DNA from: Kitasatospora setae KM-6054
Lineage (GTDB): Bacteria; Actinomycetota; Actinomycetes; Streptomycetales; Streptomycetaceae
DNA: 64,000 nucleotides
Assembly: GCF_000269985.1 (NCBI RefSeq)
Contig: NC_016109.1
Span: 5,788,501 to 5,852,500 of the forward strand
Reading direction: 5' to 3'
The first letter of the stretch is position 1, and each line of letters begins with the position of its first letter. Below the pieces are notes generated by a model, which saw only the letters and a list, made by a program, of their open reading frames with translations, ran no database searches and was not told where the DNA came from. Below are positions 16,561 to 24,172 of the stretch, in pieces. Position numbers and translations under genes: made by a program.

Positions 16561-16876
16561 GGCCTGTCAGATAATCGATCTTGTGGCAGGGCAAGGTGAG
16601 TCGACGGACATGGCGTGGGAGTGGATAGAGCCCTTGTTACCGCAGGCGGCCAGGCGTGCCCCTCTGTGGCGTGACCTGCCGGAGTGGTCTGGGCCATAGC
16701 CAACCGCCGACGACGCGGAATCCTCGGCGGTCGGCCGCCTGCGTTCGACCGGGCCATCTACCGAGACCGCAACGTGGTCGAGCGATGCCTCCCCACTGCC
16801 ACCATGCCGGAGTTGTCCCGGCCTTCCTGATCCTCTGGCTACACGAGCCTGCCAAGTGATCTTTGTCGGATAAGCC
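16561..16876 (+). mobile_element. IS5-like transposon remnant, internally deleted
   Basis: Imperfect inverted ends (GGCCTGTCAGATAATCGATC at 16561 and the complement of GATCTTTGTCGGATAAGCC ending at 16876) bracket broken transposase pieces. MAWEWIEPLLPQAA is the usual N-terminus of streptomycete IS5-family transposases. PPAFDRAIYRDRNVVERC belongs to the catalytic C-terminal part, and FLILWLHEPAK is near the end. These lie in different frames, so nothing functional is encoded. The remnant abuts the 3' end of the lsr2-like gene without disrupting it. Confidence 0.8.
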
Positions 16877-17206
16877 TTAGCTATGGGCCTTCTCGTACTT
16901 CTCCACGATCTCCGCCGGCACCCGACCGCGGGTCGCCACCTCGATGCCCTGCGACGCTGCCCACTCCCGGATAGCAGGGCCGTTGTTGCTGGGCCGAGCG
17001 GCGGTCGGCTTGGACTTGCCGCGGCGACGGGAGTCCTGGCGCCGCCCGGCCTTCACGAACTTGGCAAGGGCGTCGCGGAGGTTGGCCGCGTTGGCCTCGC
17101 TCAGGTCGATCTCGTACGCGATGCCGTCGAGCCCGAAGCCGACGGTCTCCGCCGCCTCGCCGCCGTCCAGATCATCGAAGAGCTGGACAGTCACTTTCTG
17201 AACCAC
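16877..17206 (-). CDS. lsr2: Lsr2-family nucleoid-associated protein
   Basis: About 109 residues starting MVQKVTVQLFDDLDGGEAAE, the characteristic dimerisation domain, followed by a basic Arg/Lys/Pro linker. The DNA-binding domain is IREWAASQGIEVATRGRVPA, with the RGR AT-hook-like loop that inserts into the minor groove. The frame is open to a TTG at 17224, but GTG 17206 has GGAAGG about 9 bases upstream and matches the family start. Lsr2 proteins silence A/T-rich acquired DNA; an element-borne copy may modulate the element's own lower-GC cargo. Confidence 0.9.
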   Translation of the reverse strand: MVQKVTVQLFDDLDGGEAAETVGFGLDGIAYEIDLSEANAANLRDALAKFVKAGRRQDSRRRGKSKPTAARPSNNGPAIREWAASQGIEVATRGRVPAEIVEKYEKAHS

Positions 17207-17648
17207 TGTGCGTCTGCCTTCCAAATTCCTGCTGGGACATATGGATTATGTCAAACGCCAGGGTATCGCTATTGGAAATTCCTCGCGCCTGTCACCCTGA
17301 AGTGGGATCATCTCAAGTAGACCAAGCACCCGTGCAAGGAGCCTCCCTATCGGTGGAGTCGCGTGCAACGGCGGGCGGTACAACCCGGGCGCCGCGGGTA
17401 GTTACTCAAGCAGGGCTGCCCGAGCCGAGAGGCCCGCGGGCCTCGACGGCTGTCGTACGCATGTGCGAGTGTCGCGGCCTGGCAACCACTGGGTGGGGTG
17501 GTATGGGGAGGGGGCGGGCGTGATGTCGCTGATGGCGCGTCGCGTTGCCTCGGCACGCCACCGTCGCCGGCCGCCCAGGCTCCCCAGACGCTCGACCACG
17601 AAGCGCCCGCTACGCTACCGTTCTCTGGGGGCATTTCGAGGAGGTCGA
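17207..17648. other. Intergenic region between lsr2 and DUF4365 genes
   Basis: No convincing gene. It contains a 16-base perfect palindrome GAGGCCCGCGGGCCTC at 17429-17444. A likely -10 region lies near TACGCTACC, about 40 bases before the DUF4365 start. Confidence 0.5.
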
Positions 17649-18158
17649 GTGGGGGACCCTGCCAGCTGGCAGCAGGAGCAGATCAGCCTCGCTTACCTGT
17701 CTGCCGTGGCGACCCGAGCTGGCGCGACCTCCGCCGTCTGGAACGTGGACAAGGACGGAGTGGACGCCACTTTGAAGCGGCGGCACATCTCTGTCGAGTT
17801 CCAGATGAAGTGCACCTTCGCGCCCACCATGCTCGCCGATGGCGAGACATACACGTACGACTTGGACATTCCTACCTACGATGCCCTGCGCGCCCAGCAC
17901 CGGAGCAGCGCGGGCTTCCTTGGGTTGGTCGTGGTGACCCGCGACGTCGACTCGTGGCTTGTCCATGACGACGAGTCGCTGCTGATGAACTGCTCGGGGT
18001 ACTACGCCCAGATCCAGGACCTCCCGCCGGCCAAGGGGCAGAGCACCAGGACGATCCATCTGCCCAAGAGCCAGCGGATCGACCTCCCAGGTCTGAACGC
18101 GATCTTCAAGTATGCTCACGAGCGCCTGTTTGGCCCGATGCCGGAGGAGGTTGAGTGA
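17649..18158 (+). CDS. DUF4365 domain protein (nuclease-like)
   Basis: A 169-residue protein starting with GTG 17649 behind GAGGAGG. The N-terminal half matches the DUF4365 pattern: QEQISLAYLSAVATRAGATS, then NVDKDGVDATLKRR and ISVEFQMKCTF. In this layout an acidic residue and a QxK-type motif of a PD-(D/E)XK-like fold are visible (D-GVD ... EFQMK). DUF4365 proteins recur in mobile and defence loci, although their activity is largely uncharacterised. The next gene starts at its stop codon (GTGATG), so the two form a tightly coupled pair. Confidence 0.75.
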   Translation: MGDPASWQQEQISLAYLSAVATRAGATSAVWNVDKDGVDATLKRRHISVEFQMKCTFAPTMLADGETYTYDLDIPTYDALRAQHRSSAGFLGLVVVTRDVDSWLVHDDESLLMNCSGYYAQIQDLPPAKGQSTRTIHLPKSQRIDLPGLNAIFKYAHERLFGPMPEEVE

Positions 18159-19321
18159 TGCCTGCCTCTGATATCGGATTCGATGAGCTGACAAGCTACC
18201 TGAGCCGCTCTGGTTGGCGCAGGATGATGAGCGGGGCGCTTGCTGAAGTCTGGCACCCCGATTATGACCCAGAAAGTTCTGTTCTCGTTCCGCGAATCTC
18301 GACGGCTCCAGACTTTAGCAAGGCCGTCGAGATGTTGACCGCAGAGATCTCGCGGCATGAGAACAGGCCGGTTGATCAAATCACTCTAGAGATTTCACGA
18401 CAGTTCATCGACGTGACTGATCTTAGGGCTGAAGACGACGATATCACCGAGGGAACCATTCCCCTTGCTGCTGGTATCGGCCTATTCACCTCGGCTCAGC
18501 GGCTAATGGTCTCTGCCGCTGCTGCAACGATTCACCGGCAAGGGTATTACGGTAACTCGATTCCACGTGCTGCTCACAAGCATGCTCGAAGGCTACGCCT
18601 TGGTCAGACCCGACCTGGTTCTTACATCGTTCCGGTTATCAGCAATGCTCGATTTGGTCGGCTGGTAAGCGAGGGCATCGAGGAACCACAGTTGGAGGTT
18701 GGGGCTGATGAGTCCTACTTCGAACGACGGATGCTGACAACGCTTTCTCATGCACTAGAAACACTCGCTGAGATGACAGTGGTCAGTGGCCGCGCGCCTA
18801 CTCGTGACGAGATGCGAAGTGCTGTAGACGAGGGTGTTTCAAGCGAGCTATGCGCTGCTGTACTTGATGTGGTTGGCAAGGGTGGTGGAGGCGTTTCGGT
18901 CTTTGACGTCCAGTTCAACTGGGCGTTGACCTCTCCAGCGCCATCCTGGGTAACCGATCGAGTTGTGTTCCACCATGAGGCAGCAGAGCTAATCGAGCAC
19001 GTTGAGTTTGAGCTCAAGGAAGCAAGAACACCAGCGGAGCGCATTCTCTACGGAATCATTCGACGTCTCTCGCTGAAGAAACATGAGACGAGTGGGCGAG
19101 TTGCGATGGAAACCGTCATTGACGGCAAGTCGCGCATCGTCAACTTCGATCTAGACCTTGAGACGTATCGCAAGGCTGCGATCTATCACGGTGAACGGCG
19201 TCCTGTTGTGGTTCGAGGGATTCTCGATGCCACGCCAGGTAGGGCTGCCACGATGAAGGTTCGAGCGTTTGATGCTGACCGCTCGATAGCTTCGTTCGAT
19301 GATGTAATGCAATCGCCATAA
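18158..19321 (+). CDS. Unknown protein coupled to DUF4365, 387 aa
   Basis: ATG 18158 lies 8 bases after GGAGGAGG and overlaps the DUF4365 stop. The protein begins MPASDIGFDELTSYLSRSGW. I see no clear catalytic motif, signal peptide or membrane helix. The central part is helical (FTSAQRLMVSAAAATIHRQG) and the C-terminal part is beta-rich (KSRIVNFDLDLETYRK). Codon use is noticeably poorer in G/C at third positions than surrounding genes, indicating separate acquisition. With its partner it resembles a two-gene cargo or defence cassette. Confidence 0.75.
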   Translation: MPASDIGFDELTSYLSRSGWRRMMSGALAEVWHPDYDPESSVLVPRISTAPDFSKAVEMLTAEISRHENRPVDQITLEISRQFIDVTDLRAEDDDITEGTIPLAAGIGLFTSAQRLMVSAAAATIHRQGYYGNSIPRAAHKHARRLRLGQTRPGSYIVPVISNARFGRLVSEGIEEPQLEVGADESYFERRMLTTLSHALETLAEMTVVSGRAPTRDEMRSAVDEGVSSELCAAVLDVVGKGGGGVSVFDVQFNWALTSPAPSWVTDRVVFHHEAAELIEHVEFELKEARTPAERILYGIIRRLSLKKHETSGRVAMETVIDGKSRIVNFDLDLETYRKAAIYHGERRPVVVRGILDATPGRAATMKVRAFDADRSIASFDDVMQSP

Positions 19322-19324
19322 GCG

Positions 19325-19366
19325 AATGAACCTTGATAGTCCGACAGAGGACTATCAAGGTTCATT
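19325..19366 (+). terminator. 18-bp perfect hairpin after the DUF4365 pair
   Basis: AATGAACCTTGATAGTCC (19325-19342) pairs exactly with GGACTATCAAGGTTCATT (19349-19366) over a 6-base loop. It begins 4 bases past the stop of the unknown gene and lies 25 bases from the convergent J-domain gene stop, so it probably terminates both. It is A/T-rich for this genome. Confidence 0.85.
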
Positions 19367-19390
19367 CTGCCCTTTTGGCAGGTGCATGCC

Positions 19391-20596
19391 CTAAGGGCAG
19401 GTTGGTGAGTCCAGGTACCCGATCCACTCGCCGAGGAACCGTTGCCGCGCCTGCTCCTCGGCGGCCTGGTCCAAGCCGGGGTTGTACTTGAACGCGAAGT
19501 CCAGCGACTCGAACCCCTGCGCCCAGACCACCGACACCTGCACGTCCTGGTGCTGGGCGTAGGTGCGGCCGTCCTCCTTGAACCCGCCCGCCTGGTTCGC
19601 CCGCTCCCAATACGGGAACCCCGGCGTCCACCAGCTGATCCACTCGTCCGAGGCGCGTGCCTTCATTGAGGCCCAGAGCATGTCGCCAGCAGCCCGGCCG
19701 GTGCTCGGATCGGCCTGGTAGAAGCTCATCACCCCGTCCTTGCTGGTCACCGAGCAGTACGGGCTGGGCGTCGCCGGCGGGGCGGCCGGGCCGTTCTGGT
19801 ACTTCTTCCCGAGCAAGTACAGCGCGCCGATCACCAGCAGGACCAGCAGCACGACGGCGAAGACGGCCCGCCGCGGCCTCCTGCTGGAGCGAGGGTTGTC
19901 CGGTCGCCGGACTTCCGGCTGCGGAGGAGCAGCTGCTGCTCGCGGTGGTGGGCTCGGAGCTGCTGGCCTTGGCGGCCTCGCTGGCTGTTCGACCAGGACG
20001 AGCATCGGTACCTGGACCACGATGCCGTTCACGGTGACTTCGAGCCGGTCCATCCACAGCCCTGTGGATAGCGCTCCGCCTTCGGGCTGCCACTCCACCC
20101 GTAGCGTGGCGTGGTCGTTCTCGACCTCGACCAGCTCGGCCTGCCAGAAGGTGCCGGCGACCGTCACCAGCTCGACCCGGCCAACGGTGGAGCCGTCGCT
20201 GTAGCTGAGGCGTACGAGCTGGGAGCGCGGTGTCTGGCCGCCGAGCACCACGCTGATCCTGATCGTCTCGGGCTTGACCACGACTTCCGGCGGCGGTGTC
20301 GGCGGCTCTGGTGCAGCTGGCGGTTCGGGCCGTGGTTGTGCACGGCTGGCTGTTCGCCGGCCGAGGTCGTACTCCAGCCGCTTCGACGGGTCGGTCAGCA
20401 CGTCGCGCGCCTCGTTGAGCAGCACGGCCTGGTGGTGGGCGTCCTGCTGCTCGTGGTCCGGGCGGCCGTCCGGGTGCAGCTGGCGGATCTTCGTCTTCCA
20501 GGCCTGGCGGATGGCCGCCACGTCGGCATCCGGCTGGACGCCGAGTCGGGCGTACAGATCATCTGCGGGTGGGCGCCACACGGTGAACCTCGGCAA
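19391..20596 (-). CDS. J-domain membrane protein
   Basis: The N-terminal J domain (about residues 12-80) has the HPD motif at 41-43 (IRQLHPDGRPDHEQQDAHHQ), followed by LLNEARDVLTDPSKRLEYDL. A proline-rich linker and a beta-rich domain follow (about 110-205). After a second Pro/Ala linker there is one transmembrane helix (AVFAVVLLVLLVIGALYLLG) and an outer domain of about 125 residues with two cysteines. J domains recruit DnaK-type chaperones; a membrane-anchored version in an element may assist transfer-complex assembly. The adjacent lipoprotein gene reads the same way. Confidence 0.85.
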   Translation of the reverse strand: MPRFTVWRPPADDLYARLGVQPDADVAAIRQAWKTKIRQLHPDGRPDHEQQDAHHQAVLLNEARDVLTDPSKRLEYDLGRRTASRAQPRPEPPAAPEPPTPPPEVVVKPETIRISVVLGGQTPRSQLVRLSYSDGSTVGRVELVTVAGTFWQAELVEVENDHATLRVEWQPEGGALSTGLWMDRLEVTVNGIVVQVPMLVLVEQPARPPRPAAPSPPPRAAAAPPQPEVRRPDNPRSSRRPRRAVFAVVLLVLLVIGALYLLGKKYQNGPAAPPATPSPYCSVTSKDGVMSFYQADPSTGRAAGDMLWASMKARASDEWISWWTPGFPYWERANQAGGFKEDGRTYAQHQDVQVSVVWAQGFESLDFAFKYNPGLDQAAEEQARQRFLGEWIGYLDSPTCP

Positions 20597-20663
20597 GCTC
20601 GCTGATCCGCCGCCTGCCCTGCTGGGGCGAGTGCGGATCGGGAGTGTTCACCGTAGGCGGCGG

Positions 20664-20696
20664 TGTCCTGCTGGAACCTCGACTCGTGACGAGTTG
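20664..20696. repeat. 33-base direct repeat, copy 1
   Basis: This sequence (TGTCCTGCTGGAACCTCGAC and onward) recurs with one mismatch at 21454-21486. Copy 1 lies about 70-100 bases upstream of the J-domain gene; copy 2 lies about 100-130 bases upstream of the lipoprotein gene. It contains the imperfect dyad AACCTCG/CGAGTT. It may be a shared regulatory site or a duplication scar. Confidence 0.75.
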
Positions 20697-20739
20697 AGCG
20701 AGGAGGTGTGGTCGGCGGAGAAGGGCTCGGCTTCCCGGC

Positions 20740-21357
20740 CTATTGCTGGAGCTTCTGTGCGGCCTTGTCGACCACGCCTTGCAGCGTCCCCATGTCCGTC
20801 GTCCCGTTGGAAGACGGCACACCGTAGATGATCAGCATGATGGTGCCGCCGACACGAACGGCAACCTGTGTCGACTGGACGACGCCCATGTCCGCACCGA
20901 CCGCGAAGCTGTCGTCGCCCTTGGTCGTGATCGGTACGGCCGTCATGGAACTGCTGGCACCCGGTAGCCCTGCTTGGCAACTCGTCGCTTGCTGCTTGGC
21001 ACGGGCAAACGTGGCTTTCGCCGTGTCGATGGAGCCGGAGGACAGGTACTCCGTCACCGAGGGCGGGAACGGTTTGGTGCCCTGGTCGAGTTCGGCGAGG
21101 ACGGGCTGGCCGAGGTCGTGAGTCAGGCCGGCCAGCGACGGACAATCGCTGTTCTCTCCGCCCGGGGTCGGTTGGGTGGCGGCCATGTACCAGCCGGGCA
21201 GGTCTGCTGGAGTGAGCAGCGCAGCGTGAAGGTTCAGCGATGACCTTGGTGAGGGGGAGCCCGAGGACGTACCGGCCTGGTTACTCTCAGGGCTGCTGGA
21301 GCATGCCGCGGTGAGGAGAAGGGCGCTGCCGAGGACGGCGATGGTGAACCGGTGCAT
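20740..21357 (-). CDS. Secreted lipoprotein, PknH-like sensor fold possible
   Basis: A 205-residue protein with a lipoprotein signal peptide: MHRFTIAVLGSALLLTAACS, lipobox LTAAC. A Ser/Pro linker and a compact extracellular domain with two further Cys (NSDCPSLAGL and ATSCQAGL) follow. The pattern LLTPADLPGWY ... CPSLAGL resembles PknH-sensor-like lipoproteins of actinobacteria. It is probably anchored on the outer face of the membrane. Its role in the element is unknown; entry exclusion or surface contact are possibilities. Confidence 0.75.
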   Translation of the reverse strand: MHRFTIAVLGSALLLTAACSSSPESNQAGTSSGSPSPRSSLNLHAALLTPADLPGWYMAATQPTPGGENSDCPSLAGLTHDLGQPVLAELDQGTKPFPPSVTEYLSSGSIDTAKATFARAKQQATSCQAGLPGASSSMTAVPITTKGDDSFAVGADMGVVQSTQVAVRVGGTIMLIIYGVPSSNGTTDMGTLQGVVDKAAQKLQQ

Positions 21358-21416
21358 GGCGGGCTCCGTAGGGTGGGACGTGGTTCCAGAGTCCGACTGC
21401 CGGATCGGTTCTGCAT

Positions 21417-21486
21417 GTCGCGTGCCTCGTTCAGCAGTACGGTCTGGTGGCGATGTCCTGCTGGAACCTCGACTCCTGACGAGTTG
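21417..21486 (-). pseudogene. Fragment related to the J-domain gene plus 33-base repeat
   Basis: Bases 21417-21463 closely resemble 20401-20453 inside the J domain (shared blocks GCCTCGTT, AGCAG, ACGG, CTGGTGG). They run directly into copy 2 of the 33-base repeat (21454-21486). No reading frame of useful length remains. This looks like a leftover from a duplicated J-domain gene and its upstream sequence. Confidence 0.65.
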
Positions 21487-21511
21487 GGAGATGAGGTGTA
21501 GGCGGCCAGAC

Positions 21512-21715
21512 CTACACCTCGATCTCTGCTGGCGTCAGCCCGACGTGGGCAGCTGCTTCGGCGGCGTACTCAAAGGTGGTGCTGCACTCGCTGCACCACA
21601 GCGCAGGCAGGTCCAGGACGTCCCACACCGCGATGATTGCCACCTCGTTCGACCCGGCGACGGAGACGTACAGGTTCTCGTCCTGGTTGCCCTTGATGTC
21701 GATGGCCTCACACAT
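21512..21715 (-). CDS. Small zinc-ribbon-like protein, 67 aa
   Basis: The product starts MCEAIDIKGNQDENLYVSVA and contains LWCSECSTTFEYAAEAAAHV, a CxxC plus downstream His typical of a small zinc-binding knuckle. ATG 21715 overlaps the stop of the short upstream frame (ATGTGTGA), suggesting coupling. The ribosome site is weak. Confidence 0.6.
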   Translation of the reverse strand: MCEAIDIKGNQDENLYVSVAGSNEVAIIAVWDVLDLPALWCSECSTTFEYAAEAAAHVGLTPAEIEV

Positions 21716-21890
21716 GATCGTTGCGCTTCGCCACGGCGGACAGCAGCTGGCGCTCCTCGCCGGCCAATCGGTCCAGCTCGATGTTGATCCGTCGACGCCG
21801 GGCGAGGGTCACGTTCGGCAGGTCTTCCAGCTCGGCGTAGAGCTGGCCTTGGCGCTCGTTGATCTGCTCCAGCTGTGTCCTGCGGGGCGG
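21708..21890 (-). CDS. Small coiled-coil frame, start unclear
   Basis: Between the two zinc-ribbon genes a frame with good codon bias reads TQLEQINERQGQLYAELEDL, then ARRRRINIELDRLAGEERQL and ends AVAKRNDHV at the TGA at 21708-21710. It is a clear amphipathic helix. No ATG or well-placed GTG is present at the expected position, so it may start at a rare codon, be coupled to the preceding gene, or be a remnant. The given start is approximate. Confidence 0.4.
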   Translation of the reverse strand, partial: PPRRTQLEQINERQGQLYAELEDLPNVTLARRRRINIELDRLAGEERQLLSAVAKRNDHV

Positions 21891-21892
21891 CC

Positions 21893-22186
21893 TTATTGGA
21901 CCGTTCCCCGAAGGACGTGTGAGACCACGGCGCTCCAGTCCCGAAACTCCTCCTCGCAGGACTTGCAGTAGTAGGGATCATCCGGAACCGAATACACCTC
22001 GGTGACGCGGCTCAGGTCTGCTTCACCAAAGTTATCCGTCGGTAGTGCGGCGTCAATACGGATCAGGGCTTCCCGGATGGAGCACTGGAACTTCTGGTGA
22101 CAGTTCGGGCATAAGCGGGACGGTTCCGATCCCTTCTCCATTTTGGGATGTAAGCAATACATCGGTTGTTCGTTGATGTTCGTCAT
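21893..22186 (-). CDS. Zinc-ribbon protein, 97 aa
   Basis: ATG 22186 follows an excellent GAAAGGAGGT site. The protein has paired cysteines, SRLCPNCHQKFQC near residue 25 and YYCKSCEEEF near residue 74, then a His (VVSHVL), consistent with one or two small zinc-binding modules. It may bind nucleic acid. It lies between the membrane-tail protein gene (22210-22449) and other small genes in the same direction. Confidence 0.7.
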   Translation of the reverse strand: MTNINEQPMYCLHPKMEKGSEPSRLCPNCHQKFQCSIREALIRIDAALPTDNFGEADLSRVTEVYSVPDDPYYCKSCEEEFRDWSAVVSHVLRGTVQ

Positions 22187-22209
22187 GCTGGACCTCCTTT
22201 CAGGTCGGC

Positions 22210-22449
22210 TTAGTTGTTCAGCAGCAGGGCAATCGCAATGGCGCCGAAGGCGATGATCGGGGTGAGATGACTGATCAGCTTCAGCCACCACCGAGCTGAG
22301 GACTGACTCCGGTACCGAGTCCGGGTGGTTCGTCGTGCTGGCCGGCTCTGGACCACCAGTCGCTGCTGGGCCCTGCGGAACCGGTCCAGATCGGTGATCA
22401 CAACGGCGTTCAGGATCTCTCCGGTCTGCTTGTCTGCGACTTGTCTCAC
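22210..22449 (-). CDS. Small tail-anchored membrane protein, 79 aa
   Basis: GTG 22449 has GGAGG about 10 bases upstream. A basic N-terminal half (RFRRAQQRLVVQSRPARRTT) leads to a C-terminal transmembrane helix (LTPIIAFGAIAIALLLNN). It is probably a small element-encoded membrane protein. The function is unknown. Confidence 0.65.
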   Translation of the reverse strand: MRQVADKQTGEILNAVVITDLDRFRRAQQRLVVQSRPARRTTRTRYRSQSSARWWLKLISHLTPIIAFGAIAIALLLNN

Positions 22450-22891
22450 TGGCTGCTGCCTCCTGCTACCTACGCAGGCGAGACAGGCCGGGAGGAGCCG
22501 TCGTCAGGGTGGAGCGCCCACACCGAAGAGCAGCGAGGGAGGACGTACGACCTTGACGGCACTAGGCGACGACTGGCTGACGATCCCTGCGGAGGTAGCA
22601 GGAGGTATCCGCGGCAGAATCGGGCCTTTCCGCAGGTCGCAGTCGTAGCGCGCTGTCGATCGGCGTAGGCCGACCCGTAGCCCGATACGTACGCTGCGAT
22701 GCGCAGTCGGCTTTGGGCTGCTGAAGCGTCGACACCTGGCCGTGGATGGCGAGCACCATCTTCTGCACACCCAACTCGGCTCAGTGCTCACGAGAGCAAC
22801 GCGAGAGCGTAACGGGTGCAACACAACCTGGGAGTACGCCGAGGGCTGCTGCAAGGCTGCTGATCTCAACCGGACAACAGCAGAGGCTTCA
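22450..22891. other. Divergent intergenic region with a 20-base inverted repeat
   Basis: No convincing gene. CCTCCTGCTACCTACGCAGG (22459-22478) and its near-exact reverse complement (22586-22605, one mismatch) are 107 bases apart. The region must contain promoters for the minus-strand small-gene operon and the plus-strand membrane protein. Confidence 0.5.
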
Positions 22892-23743
22892 ATGAGCGGC
22901 CCAGAGCAGCCACCCCGTCCGAGCTGGGCTCAGCCCCAGACACCCACTCCGGCGTCGGTGCCACCTGGTGCCATGCCTCCTCTGGGTTGGCCTCCTGCGC
23001 GGCGGCCGACGCGGTTCAAGCCATGGCAGATCGCAGGCATGGGTTGTGGAGGGCTGTTCGGTCTTTTCCTGGTCATTGGAATCATCGGCGCGATTGTCGA
23101 CCCGCACCCGCAGGGAAGCACGAATGGTACGTCGACCTCACACCCGAAGCCTGCGGTGGCGGCATCTCGCAGCGCCCCGCAACCGACCATTTCTTCGGCG
23201 AGCCCACAGCCGGCACCCTCCTCGGCCAGTCCGGCTCCGGTTAACGGGACATCTGCCGATGACACGGCCAAGGCCGTTCAGTACCTCAACGAGGTCGACA
23301 ACGGCAAGCACCCGCGCACGGACGACCAGGCCGTTGTCGATGCCCTGCTCCACAAGTGCAACGACAACATGCTGGTCCTGGCGTTCACGGCCACGAACAC
23401 CGGCCTCGACGTTGTTGGGGCAACGGGTGCTGACCAGGACATCTATGCCGTCATGCACCAGCTCGATGCCGACCTTCCAGCGACTGGGAGTCTCGTGCAG
23501 TGCGATACGCACCTGGATACTGTCAAGGCTGAGCTGATCAAGGCGAATGGAGGCGGTTCCAGCAGCACCACGGCCACCAGTTCCAGCGAGGGAGGCAGCT
23601 GCTACCCACACACCAATGGCGGAAAGTGCTATTCCCCCGGCGAGTACTGCCGCGCTTCCGACCACGGGACGAACGGGATCGATGGTGCTGGCGACCCCAT
23701 TACCTGCCAGGAGAACAACGGATGGCGGTGGGAGCGTGCATGA
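22892..23743 (+). CDS. Membrane-anchored secreted-domain protein, 283 aa
   Basis: A Pro-rich cytoplasmic start (MSGPEQPPRPSWAQPQTPTP) is followed by one transmembrane helix (CGGLFGLFLVIGIIGAIV), a Ser/Ala/Pro spacer and an extracellular domain of about 160 residues. The C-terminal 50 residues contain a cysteine-rich motif (SCYPHTNGGKCYSPGEYCRA) as in actinobacterial surface proteins. ATG 22892 has AGAGG upstream. It is oriented against its neighbours. A surface role during mating is conceivable but not shown. Confidence 0.7.
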   Translation: MSGPEQPPRPSWAQPQTPTPASVPPGAMPPLGWPPARRPTRFKPWQIAGMGCGGLFGLFLVIGIIGAIVDPHPQGSTNGTSTSHPKPAVAASRSAPQPTISSASPQPAPSSASPAPVNGTSADDTAKAVQYLNEVDNGKHPRTDDQAVVDALLHKCNDNMLVLAFTATNTGLDVVGATGADQDIYAVMHQLDADLPATGSLVQCDTHLDTVKAELIKANGGGSSSTTATSSSEGGSCYPHTNGGKCYSPGEYCRASDHGTNGIDGAGDPITCQENNGWRWERA

Positions 23744-23791
23744 GTCTCGCCGCTGCCCCGATTGTACTGGCCTGAGAATCGGGGCCTGCTT

Positions 23792-24112
23792 CTACCGGGG
23801 CAGCTGCGGGCGCTCGTCGGCGAGAGCACTGGTCGGATCGTCCTGCTCCCAGAAGCCGTCCAGCGCCTGTGCCATTTCTTCCCTCAGCTTATTCAGGCTG
23901 CCCAGGAGAAACTGCTCCTGCCCAGTCAAAGGGTTGTCTGAGGTCATTCGGTCCATCAGGACAGCGATCTGCTCGTCCAGTACGCCGATGCTGATGTCGG
24001 CAGCCTTCTGGTAGCCCTCCACATAGATGTTTTGGCGAGTCTGCTCGATCGCTCCCCTTGCGATGTCCCTCGCCTCATAAGCCACGCGACCCGCAATTTC
24101 CCTCGCGCCCAT
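23792..24112 (-). CDS. Hypothetical helical protein, 106 aa
   Basis: ATG 24112 follows GGGAGGG. The product begins MGAREIAGRVAYEARDIARG and is predicted to be almost entirely alpha-helical with an acidic tail; no known motif is evident. It is downstream of and co-oriented with the replication-relaxation gene (24173), so it probably belongs to the same transcript. Confidence 0.7.
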   Translation of the reverse strand: MGAREIAGRVAYEARDIARGAIEQTRQNIYVEGYQKAADISIGVLDEQIAVLMDRMTSDNPLTGQEQFLLGSLNKLREEMAQALDGFWEQDDPTSALADERPQLPR

Positions 24113-24172
24113 TGCGCCCTCCCCACGGCTGGTGTTCCGCCTGATGCTACTCGCGGAGCGCATGGCCGTGAG

